From Amycolatopsis acidiphila (lineage in GTDB: Bacteria; Actinomycetota; Actinomycetes; Mycobacteriales; Pseudonocardiaceae): a DNA stretch of 64,000 nucleotides. Location of the stretch: the NCBI RefSeq assembly GCF_021391495.1, contig NZ_CP090063.1, positions 4,278,001 to 4,342,000 on the forward strand. The letters are read 5' to 3'. Both the position numbers and the translations under genes were made by a program. Position 1 is the first letter of the stretch. Each line of letters begins with the position of its first letter. Below, piece by piece: positions 18,078 through 27,337 of this stretch. The notes beneath the pieces are model-generated. The model was given only the letters and a program-made list of their open reading frames with translations. It was not told where the DNA came from and made no database searches.

Positions 18078-18264
18078 CGCCACCGCGCCCGCGCAACTGC
18101 ACACCTGATTCGGAAAGTACGCGGTGCACAAAACCGTACGAACGTCCGGTCGACTCCGCGAGGGCACGAATACTGGCGCCCTTCTCGTATTTCTTCTTCA
18201 GGTCAGCGGCCAGCTTGTCGCGCGTGTTGCCGGTGATGCGCGCACCCTTCTTCAGGTCAGCCAC
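18055..18264 (-). CDS. Small helix-turn-helix DNA-binding protein
   Basis: A basic 69-residue protein. ARDKLAADLKKKYEKGAS-type sequence leads into a resolvase-like HTH, SIRALAESTGRSYGFVHRVLSESG, and a basic tail RGRGGATRVKKK. Small proteins of this type are conserved next to ABC-F genes in actinobacteria; from memory it matches the small HTH protein Rv1473A in M. tuberculosis. A transcriptional or nucleoid role is likely, but the target is unknown. GTG start, with GGAAGG and GGGAAG upstream. It is co-oriented with the ABC-F gene 250 bases upstream. Confidence 0.82.
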   Translation of the reverse strand: MADLKKGARITGNTRDKLAADLKKKYEKGASIRALAESTGRSYGFVHRVLSESGVQLRGRGGATRVKKK

Positions 18265-18470
18265 GTCTTCCCGCCTTCCTACGACAGTGTTCGGGGCCTG
18301 TCGCGGCCCTGCACAGGCAATGATCGATCACCGCGCCGCGGAATGCCAGGCGACGAGCGAAAAAATCCTCGGAAACGGTCGATATTGGGCCATTTCAGTG
18401 TGGTTGCCTACAACAACTAAACACCTGGGCCCCGTATTCACCGGGTCCCGTTATTGTTGGCGGCCAGTCA

Positions 18471-18508
18471 CCGCCCGCGCCGCTCGACTATCGAGCGGCG
18501 ACGGGCGG
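18471..18508 (-). terminator. Strong hairpin after the ABC-F gene
   Basis: GCCGCTCGA (18479-18487) and TCGAGCGGC (18491-18499) pair perfectly around CTA. CCGCCCG (18471-18477) and CGGGCGG (18502-18508) extend the stem after a small bulge. It starts 7 bases beyond the ABC-F stop codon. There is no clear T-run, as is common for actinobacterial terminators. Confidence 0.7.
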
Positions 18509-18514
18509 ATTGGA

Positions 18515-20143
18515 TCAGGCCAGCTGCACGAGCTCGAGGTAGTCGGCCGACCAGTGGTCCTCGGTGCCGTCGGGCAACAGGATCACCCGCTCGGGCTCGA
18601 GCGCCTCGACCGCGCCGGGGTCGTGCGTCACCAGGACGACTGCGCCGCTGTAGCTGCGCAACGCGTCCAGCACCTGCGCGCGGCTGGCGGGGTCGAGGTT
18701 GTTCGTGGGCTCGTCGAGCAACAGCACGTTCGCCGCGCTGGACACCAGGCCCGCCAGCGCGAGGCGGGTTTTCTCGCCGCCGGAAAGGGTGCCCGCGGGC
18801 TGGTCGAGCTGCTCGCCGGTGAACAGGAAGGAGCCGAGCAGGTTCCGCAGCTCCTGGGCGCCGGTGTCCGGGGCGAGGTGGCGGATGTTCTCCCACACGC
18901 TCGCGTCGTGGTCCAGCGTCTCGTGTTCCTGCGCGTAGTAGCCCAGCCGAAGCCCGTGCCCCGGCACGACCTGCCCGGTGTCGGGCTTCTCCATGCCGCC
19001 CAGCAACCGCAGCAGCGTCGTCTTGCCCGCGCCGTTGAGCCCCAGCACCACAACCTTCGAGCCGCGGTCGATCGCGAGGTCGACGCCGGTGAAGATCTCC
19101 AGCGATCCGTACGATTTGGACAGTTCCTCGGCGGTGAGCGGCGTGCGGCCGCAGGGGGCGGGCGCGGGGAACTTGATGTGCGCGACCTTGTCGGCGTGGC
19201 GCGTCTCGTCGAGGCTCGCCAGCATCTGCTCGGCCCGGCGCGCCATGTTCTTCGCCGCGACCGCCTTGGTGGCCTTCGCGCCGAGCTTCGCGGCCTGCTG
19301 CTGCAGGGCCGAGGCCTTCTTCTCCGCGTTCGCCCGCTCGCGGCGACGGCGCTTCTCGTCGGTCGCGCGCGCTTCGAGGTAACGCTTCCAGTTCATGTTG
19401 TAGTGGTCGAGCTCGCCGCGGGTGGCGTCGAGGAACCACACCTTGTTGACCACCTCGTCGAGCAGCTCGACGTCGTGGCTGATGATCACCAGCCCGCCCT
19501 CGTGCGACTTGAGAAAGCCGCGCAGCCAGTTGATGGAGTCGGCGTCGAGGTGGTTGGTCGGCTCGTCCAGCAGCAGGATCGTGTCCGAGCGGCCCGAGGA
19601 GCCGACATCCGAGGCGGCGAACAGGATCCGGGCCAGCTCGACGCGACGGCGCTGCCCGCCGGAGAGCGTGCGCAGCGACTGTGTGAGAACGCGCTCGGCC
19701 AGGCCGAGATTCGCGCAGATTCGCGCGGCTTCGCTCTCCGCGGCGTAGCCGCCGAGTGCGGCGAACCGCTCCTCGAGCCGGCCGTACTTGCGGATCGCCC
19801 GGTCGCGCGCGTTGTCGTCGACGAGCTCCGACATCGCCGTCTGCGCCTTCTCCATGTCGCGCAGCAATGCGTCCAGGCCGCGCGCGGACAGCACGCGGTC
19901 CTTGGCGGTGACGGACAGGTCGCCTTCGCGCGGGTCCTGCGGCAGGTAGCCGATCTCGCTGCCGTGGCGGACGTCGCCGGAGTAGGGCTCGCCCTCGCCG
20001 GCGAGGACCTTGAGCGTGGTCGTCTTGCCGGCGCCGTTGCGGCCGACGAGGCCGATGCGGTCGCCCGGCTGGATGCGCAGGGTGGTGTCGGCGAGCAGGA
20101 TGCGCGAACCGGCGCGCAGCTCGAGGCCGGTGGCCGTGATCAA
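18515..20143 (-). CDS. ABC-F family ribosome-associated ATPase
   Basis: A 542-residue soluble protein with two ATP-binding cassettes and no membrane helices. Cassette 1 shows GRNGAGKTT, LSGGQRRR and LLLDEPTNHLD. Cassette 2 shows GLNGAGKTT, LSGGEKTR and LLLDEPTNNLD. The linker between them (about 250-330) is long, basic and helical (EKRRRRERANAEKKASALQQQ), as in ABC-F proteins that act on the ribosomal E site. It may protect against ribosome-targeting antibiotics or assist translation. The start is TTG (LITATGLELRAG), with GGGAG 5 bases upstream; a 51-codon extension covers the leader and was rejected. A leader ORF and hairpin suggest attenuation control. Confidence 0.92.
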   Translation of the reverse strand: MITATGLELRAGSRILLADTTLRIQPGDRIGLVGRNGAGKTTTLKVLAGEGEPYSGDVRHGSEIGYLPQDPREGDLSVTAKDRVLSARGLDALLRDMEKAQTAMSELVDDNARDRAIRKYGRLEERFAALGGYAAESEAARICANLGLAERVLTQSLRTLSGGQRRRVELARILFAASDVGSSGRSDTILLLDEPTNHLDADSINWLRGFLKSHEGGLVIISHDVELLDEVVNKVWFLDATRGELDHYNMNWKRYLEARATDEKRRRRERANAEKKASALQQQAAKLGAKATKAVAAKNMARRAEQMLASLDETRHADKVAHIKFPAPAPCGRTPLTAEELSKSYGSLEIFTGVDLAIDRGSKVVVLGLNGAGKTTLLRLLGGMEKPDTGQVVPGHGLRLGYYAQEHETLDHDASVWENIRHLAPDTGAQELRNLLGSFLFTGEQLDQPAGTLSGGEKTRLALAGLVSSAANVLLLDEPTNNLDPASRAQVLDALRSYSGAVVLVTHDPGAVEALEPERVILLPDGTEDHWSADYLELVQLA

Positions 20144-20178
20144 GAGAACTCCCGGAGGCGGGCGGATGAGGGCAGCGT

Positions 20179-20212
20179 GCGGTGGCCCGGCGTCAGGCCG
20201 GGCGCGAACCGC
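20179..20212 (-). promoter_or_regulatory. Candidate attenuator hairpin in the ABC-F leader
   Basis: GCCCGGC (20185-20191) and GCCGGGC (20197-20203) pair around GTCAG. GCGGT (20179-20183) and ACCGC (20208-20212) can extend the stem. It lies between the leader ORF and the ABC-F ribosome-binding site, and its outer arm overlaps the leader stop codon. A ribosome paused on the leader ORF would affect folding. Attenuation is inferred, not shown. Confidence 0.5.
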
Positions 20213-20241
20213 TATTCCCTGAGAATCTCCAGGTACCCCAC
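20212..20241 (-). CDS. Putative leaderless 9-residue leader peptide before the ABC-F gene
   Basis: On the reverse strand, GTG GGG TAC CTG GAG ATT CTC AGG GAA TAG encodes M-G-Y-L-E-I-L-R-E. TACACT (plus-strand 20248-20253) lies 6 bases upstream, placing a transcription start at the first base of the GTG. A second GTG two bases earlier opens a different frame of 16 codons that ends inside the hairpin loop. Short ORFs of this kind regulate many antibiotic-responsive ABC-F and resistance genes by ribosome stalling. Confidence 0.45.
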   Translation of the reverse strand: MGYLEILRE

Positions 20242-20292
20242 ACGACCAGTGTAGCGAGCGGGGGCCACCGGTCTTCCCCGCGGTGGCCGGGC

Positions 20293-20949
20293 TCACCCCG
20301 GCCGGAGCAGGATCTCCACGTCCCGTGCGCGCTCCGCGGCTTCGTCGAGCACCGCCCGCCGTGGCTCGACCACGTCCAGAACCCGTTGTGCCGCAAGGGC
20401 GAACAGCGGTTCGAGCCGGCTGTCGCCACGCAGCTCGTCGAGCGCGTGCCGGTCCCCGCCGAGCACGACGGCGGCCAGTTCCGCCAGCCGCGGGACGAGC
20501 ACCTCGACGCCGTCGTCCGCGACGTCGCGCATCGCGTGCCGGGCCTGTTCCTCGCGCCGCCGGGCGAACCGCTGCTGCGACCAGCCGCCCGCGGCCGACC
20601 GGCCGTGCACGTGGTGCCGGTCGGTGCGCGAGAGGAGGACCTTGCCGTTCTCGGCGATCCCGAGGCTGTGCGCCCCGAGCCGCACCAGCAGCAGGCCGAT
20701 CCGGCGGGGGCGCTTCGCGTGGACGACCAGCCGGACGGTCGGCGGCCCGGTGCCGGTCAGCGGCGGGAACGGCACCACCACCGTCGCCGTCGCGCCGTTG
20801 CCGCCCGTCACGACCACTTCGGTCTCGGTCGCCGCGGTGTCGCTGATCCCGCCGTTGCGCCGGGCGAAGCCGTCGAACCAGCCGGCGAGCCGCTCCGGTG
20901 ACACCTGCACCACCCGGCCCCCGCCCGGCGCCTCCCGCCCGCCGGTCAT
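20293..20949 (-). CDS. acVLRF1-family peptidyl-tRNA hydrolase
   Basis: A 218-residue protein related to the eukaryotic Vms1/ANKZF1 release factors, which free nascent chains from tRNA on stalled ribosomes. The diagnostic loop is AAGGWSQQRFARRREEQ (about 120-135), with the catalytic-region glutamines at 125 and 126. The N-terminus RVVQVSPERLAGWFDGFARRNG is characteristic of the actinobacterial subgroup. The ATG overlaps the dGTPase TGA by four bases (ATGA), so the two proteins are translationally coupled. It precedes the ABC-F gene on the same strand, so two ribosome-linked genes sit together. Function is by family; not shown here. Confidence 0.85.
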   Translation of the reverse strand: MTGGREAPGGGRVVQVSPERLAGWFDGFARRNGGISDTAATETEVVVTGGNGATATVVVPFPPLTGTGPPTVRLVVHAKRPRRIGLLLVRLGAHSLGIAENGKVLLSRTDRHHVHGRSAAGGWSQQRFARRREEQARHAMRDVADDGVEVLVPRLAELAAVVLGGDRHALDELRGDSRLEPLFALAAQRVLDVVEPRRAVLDEAAERARDVEILLRPG

Positions 20950-22508
20950 AACACGAACGAGTCCGACCACGGCTGGGAAGACCGGCCCGACAGCGCGTCC
21001 AGCAGGGACACCGCCTGCCGGTCGGTCAGCGAGGACACGAAGTCGATCACCGCCCGGCCGCGCGCGAGCCCGCGCACGGCGTCCTCGCCCGTGACCGGTT
21101 CGCCGGTCGCGCCGACGAGCAGCTCCGGCGAGACCGAGGCCAGCTCGGTGAACTCGGCGTACGCCAGCTCGACCAGGTCGTGCAGCCGGCGCGGCAGCCT
21201 CGACTCCTCGTCCCGGTCGCCGAGCCAGGCGTCGAGCGCGTCGACCAGGGTGGTGATCAGGCTGGCCTGCCCGCGCTGGTGCAGCGCCAGCTCGGGCCGC
21301 AGCAGCACGAACTGGCGGTGCACGAACTTGAGTACAGCCACCTCGTGCCACTGCGCCGGGCGCAGCGTGACGTGCCCGGACCGGGTGCTCGGCGACTCCA
21401 GCACGGTGATCCCGCCGACCAGCCGCGAGGTCCACCGCGCGGAGAACGCTGCGGTGGCCTGCTCGGCCTCGATCGAGCCGTCGAACCCGCTGGCGAGCAG
21501 GCCGTCGACCAGCTCGGTGTGCACCCGCGCGACCGCGTCGGCGAACGCGTCGTCGTCGACGACCCACGAGTCGCGCGCGTGCATCCGGCGGCGCAGCAGC
21601 TCCAGCGACCGGCCGGGCCGCCGCGTCTGGGCCGCGAGCGTCGCACTGTCCAAACCGGCCAGTTCGAGCGCGTGCGCCAGCCACTGCCCCAGCTCGGTGG
21701 CGACCGGGGCGTGCTGCAGCACGCCGATCCGGTGGAAGTCCTGGATGTCGTGGATGGCGTAGGCGATGTCGTCGGCGGTGTCCATCACCGAGGCCTCGAT
21801 CGTCTGCTGCCACGGCTCGATCAGCCCGGCGTACGGTGCCCGCGCCCCCTCCACGTCGTCGAGCTCGGTGCTGTAGGCGGAGAACTTGCTCGACCCGGTG
21901 CCCGGCGCGTCGGCGGGCTCGGCGGCCCCGCGCGGCGGGTTCGGCATCGCCGAGGGGTGCGGCTCGGGCCGGTGCAGCCGGGCCCACGGGTACTTCAGCA
22001 CCGCGGCGCGCACCGCCGCCGTCAGGTCGAGGCCGACCGCGGACGGTCCGCGCACGTCGGTGGTGGTCAGGATGCGGAAGCTCTGCGCGTTGCCCTCGAA
22101 CCCGTCGGCGAGGCCGAAGCGGTGCCGGGCCACCCGGTCGAGCACCTGCTCGCCCAGATGCCCGAACGGTGGGTGCCCCAGGTCGTGGGCGAGCGCCGCG
22201 GCCTCGGCGACGTCCGGTTCGAGGCCGCCGAACTTGCCGATCAGCTCGGCCGCGTCGGGCGTGGCGAGCAGCCGGTCGCTGATCGCCCTGGCGACCTGCG
22301 CGACCTTCAGGCTGTGCGTGAGCCGGTTGTGCAGCAGCCCGGACCCCGCCGCGCTGACGACCTGGGTGACCCCGCCGAGCCTGGCGAAGAACGGGGACGC
22401 CACGATCCGGTCGCGATCGGCGCGGAACGGGTTGTCCGCCAGATCCGACCAGGTGGTGGCGGCCTCCGCCGCGTCATCCCTGCGGCGGGCCCGGAGATCG
22501 CTGTCCAT
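20946..22508 (-). CDS. dgt: Deoxyguanosinetriphosphate triphosphohydrolase
   Basis: A 520-residue HD-domain enzyme that hydrolyses dGTP and other dNTPs to the nucleoside and triphosphate. NRLTHSLKVAQVAR supplies the first His, AALAHDLGHPPFGHLGE carries the HD pair (108-109) plus a second His, and TADDIAYAIHDIQDF supplies the final Asp. The length fits the large dGTPase subfamily. The ATG (MDSDLRARRRDD) lies 6 bases after TAGCCT (22515-22520 on the plus strand), indicating a leaderless transcript. Together with nrdAB in the same window it would affect dNTP balance, though no joint regulation is visible. Confidence 0.93.
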   Translation of the reverse strand: MDSDLRARRRDDAAEAATTWSDLADNPFRADRDRIVASPFFARLGGVTQVVSAAGSGLLHNRLTHSLKVAQVARAISDRLLATPDAAELIGKFGGLEPDVAEAAALAHDLGHPPFGHLGEQVLDRVARHRFGLADGFEGNAQSFRILTTTDVRGPSAVGLDLTAAVRAAVLKYPWARLHRPEPHPSAMPNPPRGAAEPADAPGTGSSKFSAYSTELDDVEGARAPYAGLIEPWQQTIEASVMDTADDIAYAIHDIQDFHRIGVLQHAPVATELGQWLAHALELAGLDSATLAAQTRRPGRSLELLRRRMHARDSWVVDDDAFADAVARVHTELVDGLLASGFDGSIEAEQATAAFSARWTSRLVGGITVLESPSTRSGHVTLRPAQWHEVAVLKFVHRQFVLLRPELALHQRGQASLITTLVDALDAWLGDRDEESRLPRRLHDLVELAYAEFTELASVSPELLVGATGEPVTGEDAVRGLARGRAVIDFVSSLTDRQAVSLLDALSGRSSQPWSDSFVL

Positions 22509-22672
22509 CCGGCAAGGCTAGCGACGCGCGGCGGGCCCGGCGCGACCGCCACGTCCCGGATGCTGGGAAACCGCCCGGCGATACGGCCGTTCCGGCGAAC
22601 TCTCGGGACGCCCCGGTGAACATCAGTCGACATCTGTGGAGAAACGCCGTCTGACCGGCGAGTATCGGCTTC

Positions 22673-24376
22673 GTGCGCGCGTCCCCGAATGCCGTCCGGT
22701 TCGCCTTCCAGCCGTTGTACAGCCTGCACACCGGCGGCATCGTCGCGCTCGAAGCCCTCGCCCGCCCTGTCAAGGGCTCGGTGCACGAACTGCTCGACCG
22801 CGCGCACCGCGAGCAACGGCTGGCCGAGGTCGACGTCGCGCTCGCCGCCGACGCGGTGCGGGCCGAGGCCCGGCACGAGACGTTGCTCCCCCTGCACCTG
22901 AACCTGACCGCGCCCACCGCCGCCGCGCCCGAGACGGCGTTCGACCCGCTGCTCGACGCGCTCGCGCGGGCCCGCCGCCGGCCCCGCGAGGTGGTGCTGG
23001 AGATCGGGCCGCCGTTCGCGCAGGTGTGGCCCGAGCAGCTCCTGGCCGGCCTGCACCGGCTCGCCGAGCTCGGCTTCCGGCTCGCGCTCGACGGCCTCGG
23101 CCGCGCCGACCTGCCGTTCGCCCTGCTCGCCTCCGCACCCGTCGACCTGCTGAAGCTGGACCGCACCGTGCTGGGCGCCCTGCCGTCCAACGCCGCGTCC
23201 GTCGCGGTCGTGGAGTCGCTGCTGCACTACACCTCGCGCACGAACACCAGGCTCGTCGCGACCGGTATCGAGACAGAGGCCCAGCTGACCGCCGTCCGGA
23301 AACTGGGGGTCCGGATCGCGCAGGGCAACCTGTTCGCTCCGGCCGCCGACGGCGTCAACTGGACCCACCTGCTCACCCCCGCCACCCCCGAACCCGACGA
23401 GCGGGCGGTGCCGGGGTCTCTGGCCGCCCCGCGGGTGCGGGACTTCCTGCGCCCGGCGAGCACCCTGCCCCAGGCGGCGACCTGTGACGAGGTGCGCACC
23501 GCGCTCGCCGCGGGCGACGAGCCGACCGGCATCGTCGGCGTCGACGAGCACGACCGTCCACAGTGGTCGGTGGACCGGACGCGGTTCCTCGTCGCGGTCA
23601 CCGGTCCCTACGGGCACGCCCTGCACGCGAGGCGCCCGGCCGCCCGGCTGGCGGACTCGCCGCACGTGATCCACGCCGACGCCGGCGCGCTGGAGCTGCT
23701 GGAGCTGGTCACCGACGCCGACTGGGGCCGCACCGGCGACGACGTGGTCGTGGTCGACGAGCAGGGCCGCTGCCTGGGCGTGGTGCTGGTGACCGAGGTC
23801 GTGCGCGGGGTGGCCGAGGCGAAGGTCGAGGAGGCCGCGGCGCTCAACCCGCTCACCCGGCTGCCCGGCAGCGAGACCGTCGCCCGCGACATCGACCGCC
23901 GGATCGCCTGCCGCGAGCCGTTCGTGACCGCCTGGCTCGACGTCGACTCGTTCAAGGCCGTCAACGACAACGCCGGGTTCGCCGCGGGCGACGACCTGAT
24001 CCGCGCGCTCGGCCGGACGCTGACCGACCTGGCCTCGCGGCTGCCGCGGATGACCGTGAGCCATGTCGGCGGGGACGACTTCCTCATCGCCTGCGACGTC
24101 GACGAGATCGGCAAGATCGCGGGCGCGCTGCTGGACACGCCGTGGTCCGCCGAGGGCATGCCGGTCACGGTGTCGCTCGCGACCCTGGTGTGCGCCACCT
24201 CGACCATCTCGTCCTACCGCGAGGCCTCCCGGCGCCTGGCGCCCCTGAAGAAGCGCGCGAAGGCCGTGCCGGGGTCGAGCTGGGTGCTGGGCCGCCCGGA
24301 CACCGAGCGGGTCGAGATCCTGCGGGGCCGCCGCCCCCTGCCCGAGCCCCGGCCGATCCTCGACCACACCGCTTAG
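22673..24376 (+). CDS. EAL-CBS-GGDEF c-di-GMP signalling protein
   Basis: A 567-residue cytosolic protein in the order EAL, CBS-like, GGDEF. The EAL domain keeps EALAR (27-31), NLT, the metal-binding Glu in VVLEIGPP, KLD in LLKLDRT, and ETE in ATGIETEAQ; DDFG is altered to DGLG. The middle (about 260-400) contains a CBS-type pair ending VVDEQGRCLGVVLVTEVV. The GGDEF domain has NPLTRLPG, WLDVDSFKAVND and GGDDF (466-470), which keeps the acidic residue and may be active. It starts at GTG. The stop overlaps the convergent protease gene's stop by two bases. It may bind adenine nucleotides or S-adenosylmethionine through the CBS pair. Confidence 0.85.
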   Translation: MRASPNAVRFAFQPLYSLHTGGIVALEALARPVKGSVHELLDRAHREQRLAEVDVALAADAVRAEARHETLLPLHLNLTAPTAAAPETAFDPLLDALARARRRPREVVLEIGPPFAQVWPEQLLAGLHRLAELGFRLALDGLGRADLPFALLASAPVDLLKLDRTVLGALPSNAASVAVVESLLHYTSRTNTRLVATGIETEAQLTAVRKLGVRIAQGNLFAPAADGVNWTHLLTPATPEPDERAVPGSLAAPRVRDFLRPASTLPQAATCDEVRTALAAGDEPTGIVGVDEHDRPQWSVDRTRFLVAVTGPYGHALHARRPAARLADSPHVIHADAGALELLELVTDADWGRTGDDVVVVDEQGRCLGVVLVTEVVRGVAEAKVEEAAALNPLTRLPGSETVARDIDRRIACREPFVTAWLDVDSFKAVNDNAGFAAGDDLIRALGRTLTDLASRLPRMTVSHVGGDDFLIACDVDEIGKIAGALLDTPWSAEGMPVTVSLATLVCATSTISSYREASRRLAPLKKRAKAVPGSSWVLGRPDTERVEILRGRRPLPEPRPILDHTA

Positions 24377-24900
24377 CGCGCCGCCCGTTCGGGGCCGGCC
24401 GCGGCGAAGCCGTTCACCCAGTTCTGCTGGACCTGCGCCGCCTCCGCGGCGTCCGGGACGGCGTTCGTGCACGACGTGCCGGGACCGTGCCCGGACATGA
24501 TCTCCGAGCAGGGACCGGTGTAGTCGTCGGGCAGCCCGAGGTTGTGGCCCAGTTCGTGCGCGGCGATCCTGGTGGGGGCGAAGCCCTCTTCGACCTGCTG
24601 CCGGTCGATGTAGACCTGGCCGTGCCCGTGGCCGTCGGTACTGGTGTAGGAGCCCTGCCCGTCGTCGGTCTCGTGGAACACGATCGTCGCCGAACCGCCC
24701 TTGACCAGCCGCACGTCGGACACCGCCGCGTTCCAGTTCGTCGCCGCCTGGTCGATCTGGGTGAGGTAGTCCGGCGCGCCGGCCGAGCTGTAGTACAACG
24801 TGGTCACCCCGGCCGCGTCCGCGCTCGCGCCCAGACCGAGCTGGACGCCGAACGGGAGGGCCACGGCCAGCGCCCCCACGAGCACCCGCCTGCCAAGCAT
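24373..24900 (-). CDS. Snapalysin-family secreted zinc metalloprotease (M7)
   Basis: A 175-residue secreted small neutral protease. The first 30 residues form a signal peptide (MLGRRVLVGALAVALPFG... ADAA). The mature enzyme has the M7 zinc motif HELGHNLGLPD (115-125), with two His and the third ligand Asp, and a following PCSEIMS with a conserved Met-turn-like segment. Two cysteines (C-SEIM and TSC) probably form a disulfide. The second ATG is preferred because GGAGG lies 9 bases upstream of it and only 3 from the first. Promoter and palindrome upstream suggest specific regulation; Streptomyces relatives are controlled by a LysR-type activator, not seen here. Confidence 0.9.
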   Translation of the reverse strand: MLGRRVLVGALAVALPFGVQLGLGASADAAGVTTLYYSSAGAPDYLTQIDQAATNWNAAVSDVRLVKGGSATIVFHETDDGQGSYTSTDGHGHGQVYIDRQQVEEGFAPTRIAAHELGHNLGLPDDYTGPCSEIMSGHGPGTSCTNAVPDAAEAAQVQQNWVNGFAAAGPERAAR

Positions 24901-24943
24901 GCCCATCACCCTCCTTGCGGTTGGGAATTCACGTGCAAGGGAG

Positions 24944-24994
24944 ACGATAGGGATGCTCGGTCCCCCTTCAATACCACCGAAAGTACTGAAGGGG
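24944..24994 (-). promoter_or_regulatory. Promoter and overlapping palindrome for the snapalysin gene
   Basis: On the reverse strand, TTGAAG (plus 24966-24971) and TATCGT (24944-24949) are 16 bases apart, a reasonable -35/-10 pair about 44 bases before the start codon. The -35 lies inside an inverted repeat, CCCCTTCA (24963-24970) with TGAAGGGG (24987-24994), with further TAC/GTA pairing inside. A factor bound there would contact RNA polymerase at -35. Confidence 0.55.
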
Positions 24995-25040
24995 CACCGC
25001 AGCCGAGCGCGAAGCACGGCGACCGGCGAACCGGCGCGAA

Positions 25041-25074
25041 GAACCCCTCCCCGGCCGAGGCCGGGAAGGGGTTC
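25041..25074 (-). terminator. Terminator hairpin of the suf operon
   Basis: A 16-base stem (25041-25056 with 25059-25074) has one mismatch and a tight loop built on GGCCGAGGCC. It lies 12 bases downstream of the sufT stop codon and should end the suf transcript. It may also shield the protease promoter from read-through. Confidence 0.8.
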
Positions 25075-25086
25075 TCGCGAAACGAA

Positions 25087-25482
25087 CTAGACGGTGAAGC
25101 CGAGGGCGCGCAGCTGCTCGCGACCGTCCTCGGTGATCTTCTCCGGGCCCCACGGCGGCATCCACACCCAGTTGATGCGGAAGTCCTTGACCACGCCCGC
25201 GCTCCCGACGAGCACCGACGCCGTCTGGTCCTCGATCACGTCGGTCAGCGGGCAGGCCGCCGACGTCAGTGTCATGTCCAGCGTCGCGGTGTTGTCGGCG
25301 TCCACGTGGATGTCGTAGACCAGGCCGAGGTCGACGACGTTGATGCCGAGCTCGGGGTCGACCACGTCGCGCATGGCCTCTTCGATGTCCTCGATCTTCG
25401 CCACGTCACCGCCGGGCTGCGCCTGCTCGGGCAGGTCGGCGGCCGAACGGCCCTCGCGGGTCTGCGTCTGTTCCTCGGTCAT
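25087..25482 (-). CDS. sufT: SufT/MIP18-like iron-sulfur assembly factor (DUF59)
   Basis: A 131-residue protein that helps mature iron-sulfur proteins. After a variable acidic leader (1-30) the DUF59 domain begins IEDIEEAMRDVVDPELGINVVDLGLVYDI. The reactive-cysteine region is LTSAACPLTDVIEDQ, and WMPPWGPEKITEDGREQLRALGF is the conserved C-terminus. The ATG with GGGAG 7 bases upstream is chosen over an in-frame start 25 codons earlier. It is last in the sufRBDCSUT order, 75 bases after sufU. Confidence 0.9.
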   Translation of the reverse strand: MTEEQTQTREGRSAADLPEQAQPGGDVAKIEDIEEAMRDVVDPELGINVVDLGLVYDIHVDADNTATLDMTLTSAACPLTDVIEDQTASVLVGSAGVVKDFRINWVWMPPWGPEKITEDGREQLRALGFTV

Positions 25483-25557
25483 GCCGTCGCTCCCTCTGCG
25501 TTCTCGCGGGACACCCGCACCCGGTCGGTCCTCGCCCGGCGCGCTCCCGTTTCGCAC

Positions 25558-26000
25558 TCACTCATCCAGGCCTCCGGTCTTGACGAGCGCGTCCTTGAAA
25601 GCCATCCATCCCAGTAGAGCGCATTTCACCCGCGCCGGATACTTGGCGACCCCGGCGAACGCGACGCCGTCCTCGAGCACGTCCTCGTCCGGCTCCACCT
25701 GGCCGCGCCCCTGCATCAGCTCGACGAACTTGTCCATCGTCTTGAGCGCCTCCCCCACCGGCTTGCCGACGACCAGGTCGGTCAGCACCGAGGTCGAGGC
25801 CTGGCTGATCGAACAGCCCTGCCCGTCGTAGGAGATGTCGGCGACGGTGTCCCCGTCGAGCTTCAGCCGCAGCGTCACCTCGTCGCCACAGGTCGGGTTG
25901 ACCTGGAACGACTCGGCGTCGAAGGGGTCGCGCAGGCCGCGCCCGTGCGGGTGCTTGTAGTGGTCCAGGATGATGTCCTGGTACATCGACTCCAGGTTCA

Positions 26001-26001
<1 letters not shown>
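25558..26001 (-). CDS. sufU: SufU zinc-dependent sulfurtransferase
   Basis: A 147-residue NifU/IscU-like protein that accepts sulfur from SufS through its zinc site and passes it to SufBCD. The zinc ligand regions are VNPTCGDEVTL, YDGQGCSISQAS and ARVKCALLGW, giving the three conserved cysteines. The insert between the second and third cysteine (VGKPVGEALKTMDKFVELMQGR) is typical of SufU rather than IscU. Its ATG shares one base with the sufS TGA (TGATG). Confidence 0.95.
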
Positions 26002-27320
<1,319 letters not shown>

Positions 27321-27337
27321 TCAGTTCGGGGGAAAGC

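Noticed and set aside
15737..20254. Forward frame of 1505 codons across the ABC exporter and ABC-F genes
   Set aside because: Shadow of the reverse-strand genes; lacks domain motifs and crosses clear promoters and a terminator.
7468..24900. Biosynthetic gene cluster around the P450, SDR or ABC exporter genes
   Set aside because: No core synthase (polyketide, peptide or terpene) is adjacent; only the hopanoid operon is a true pathway cluster.
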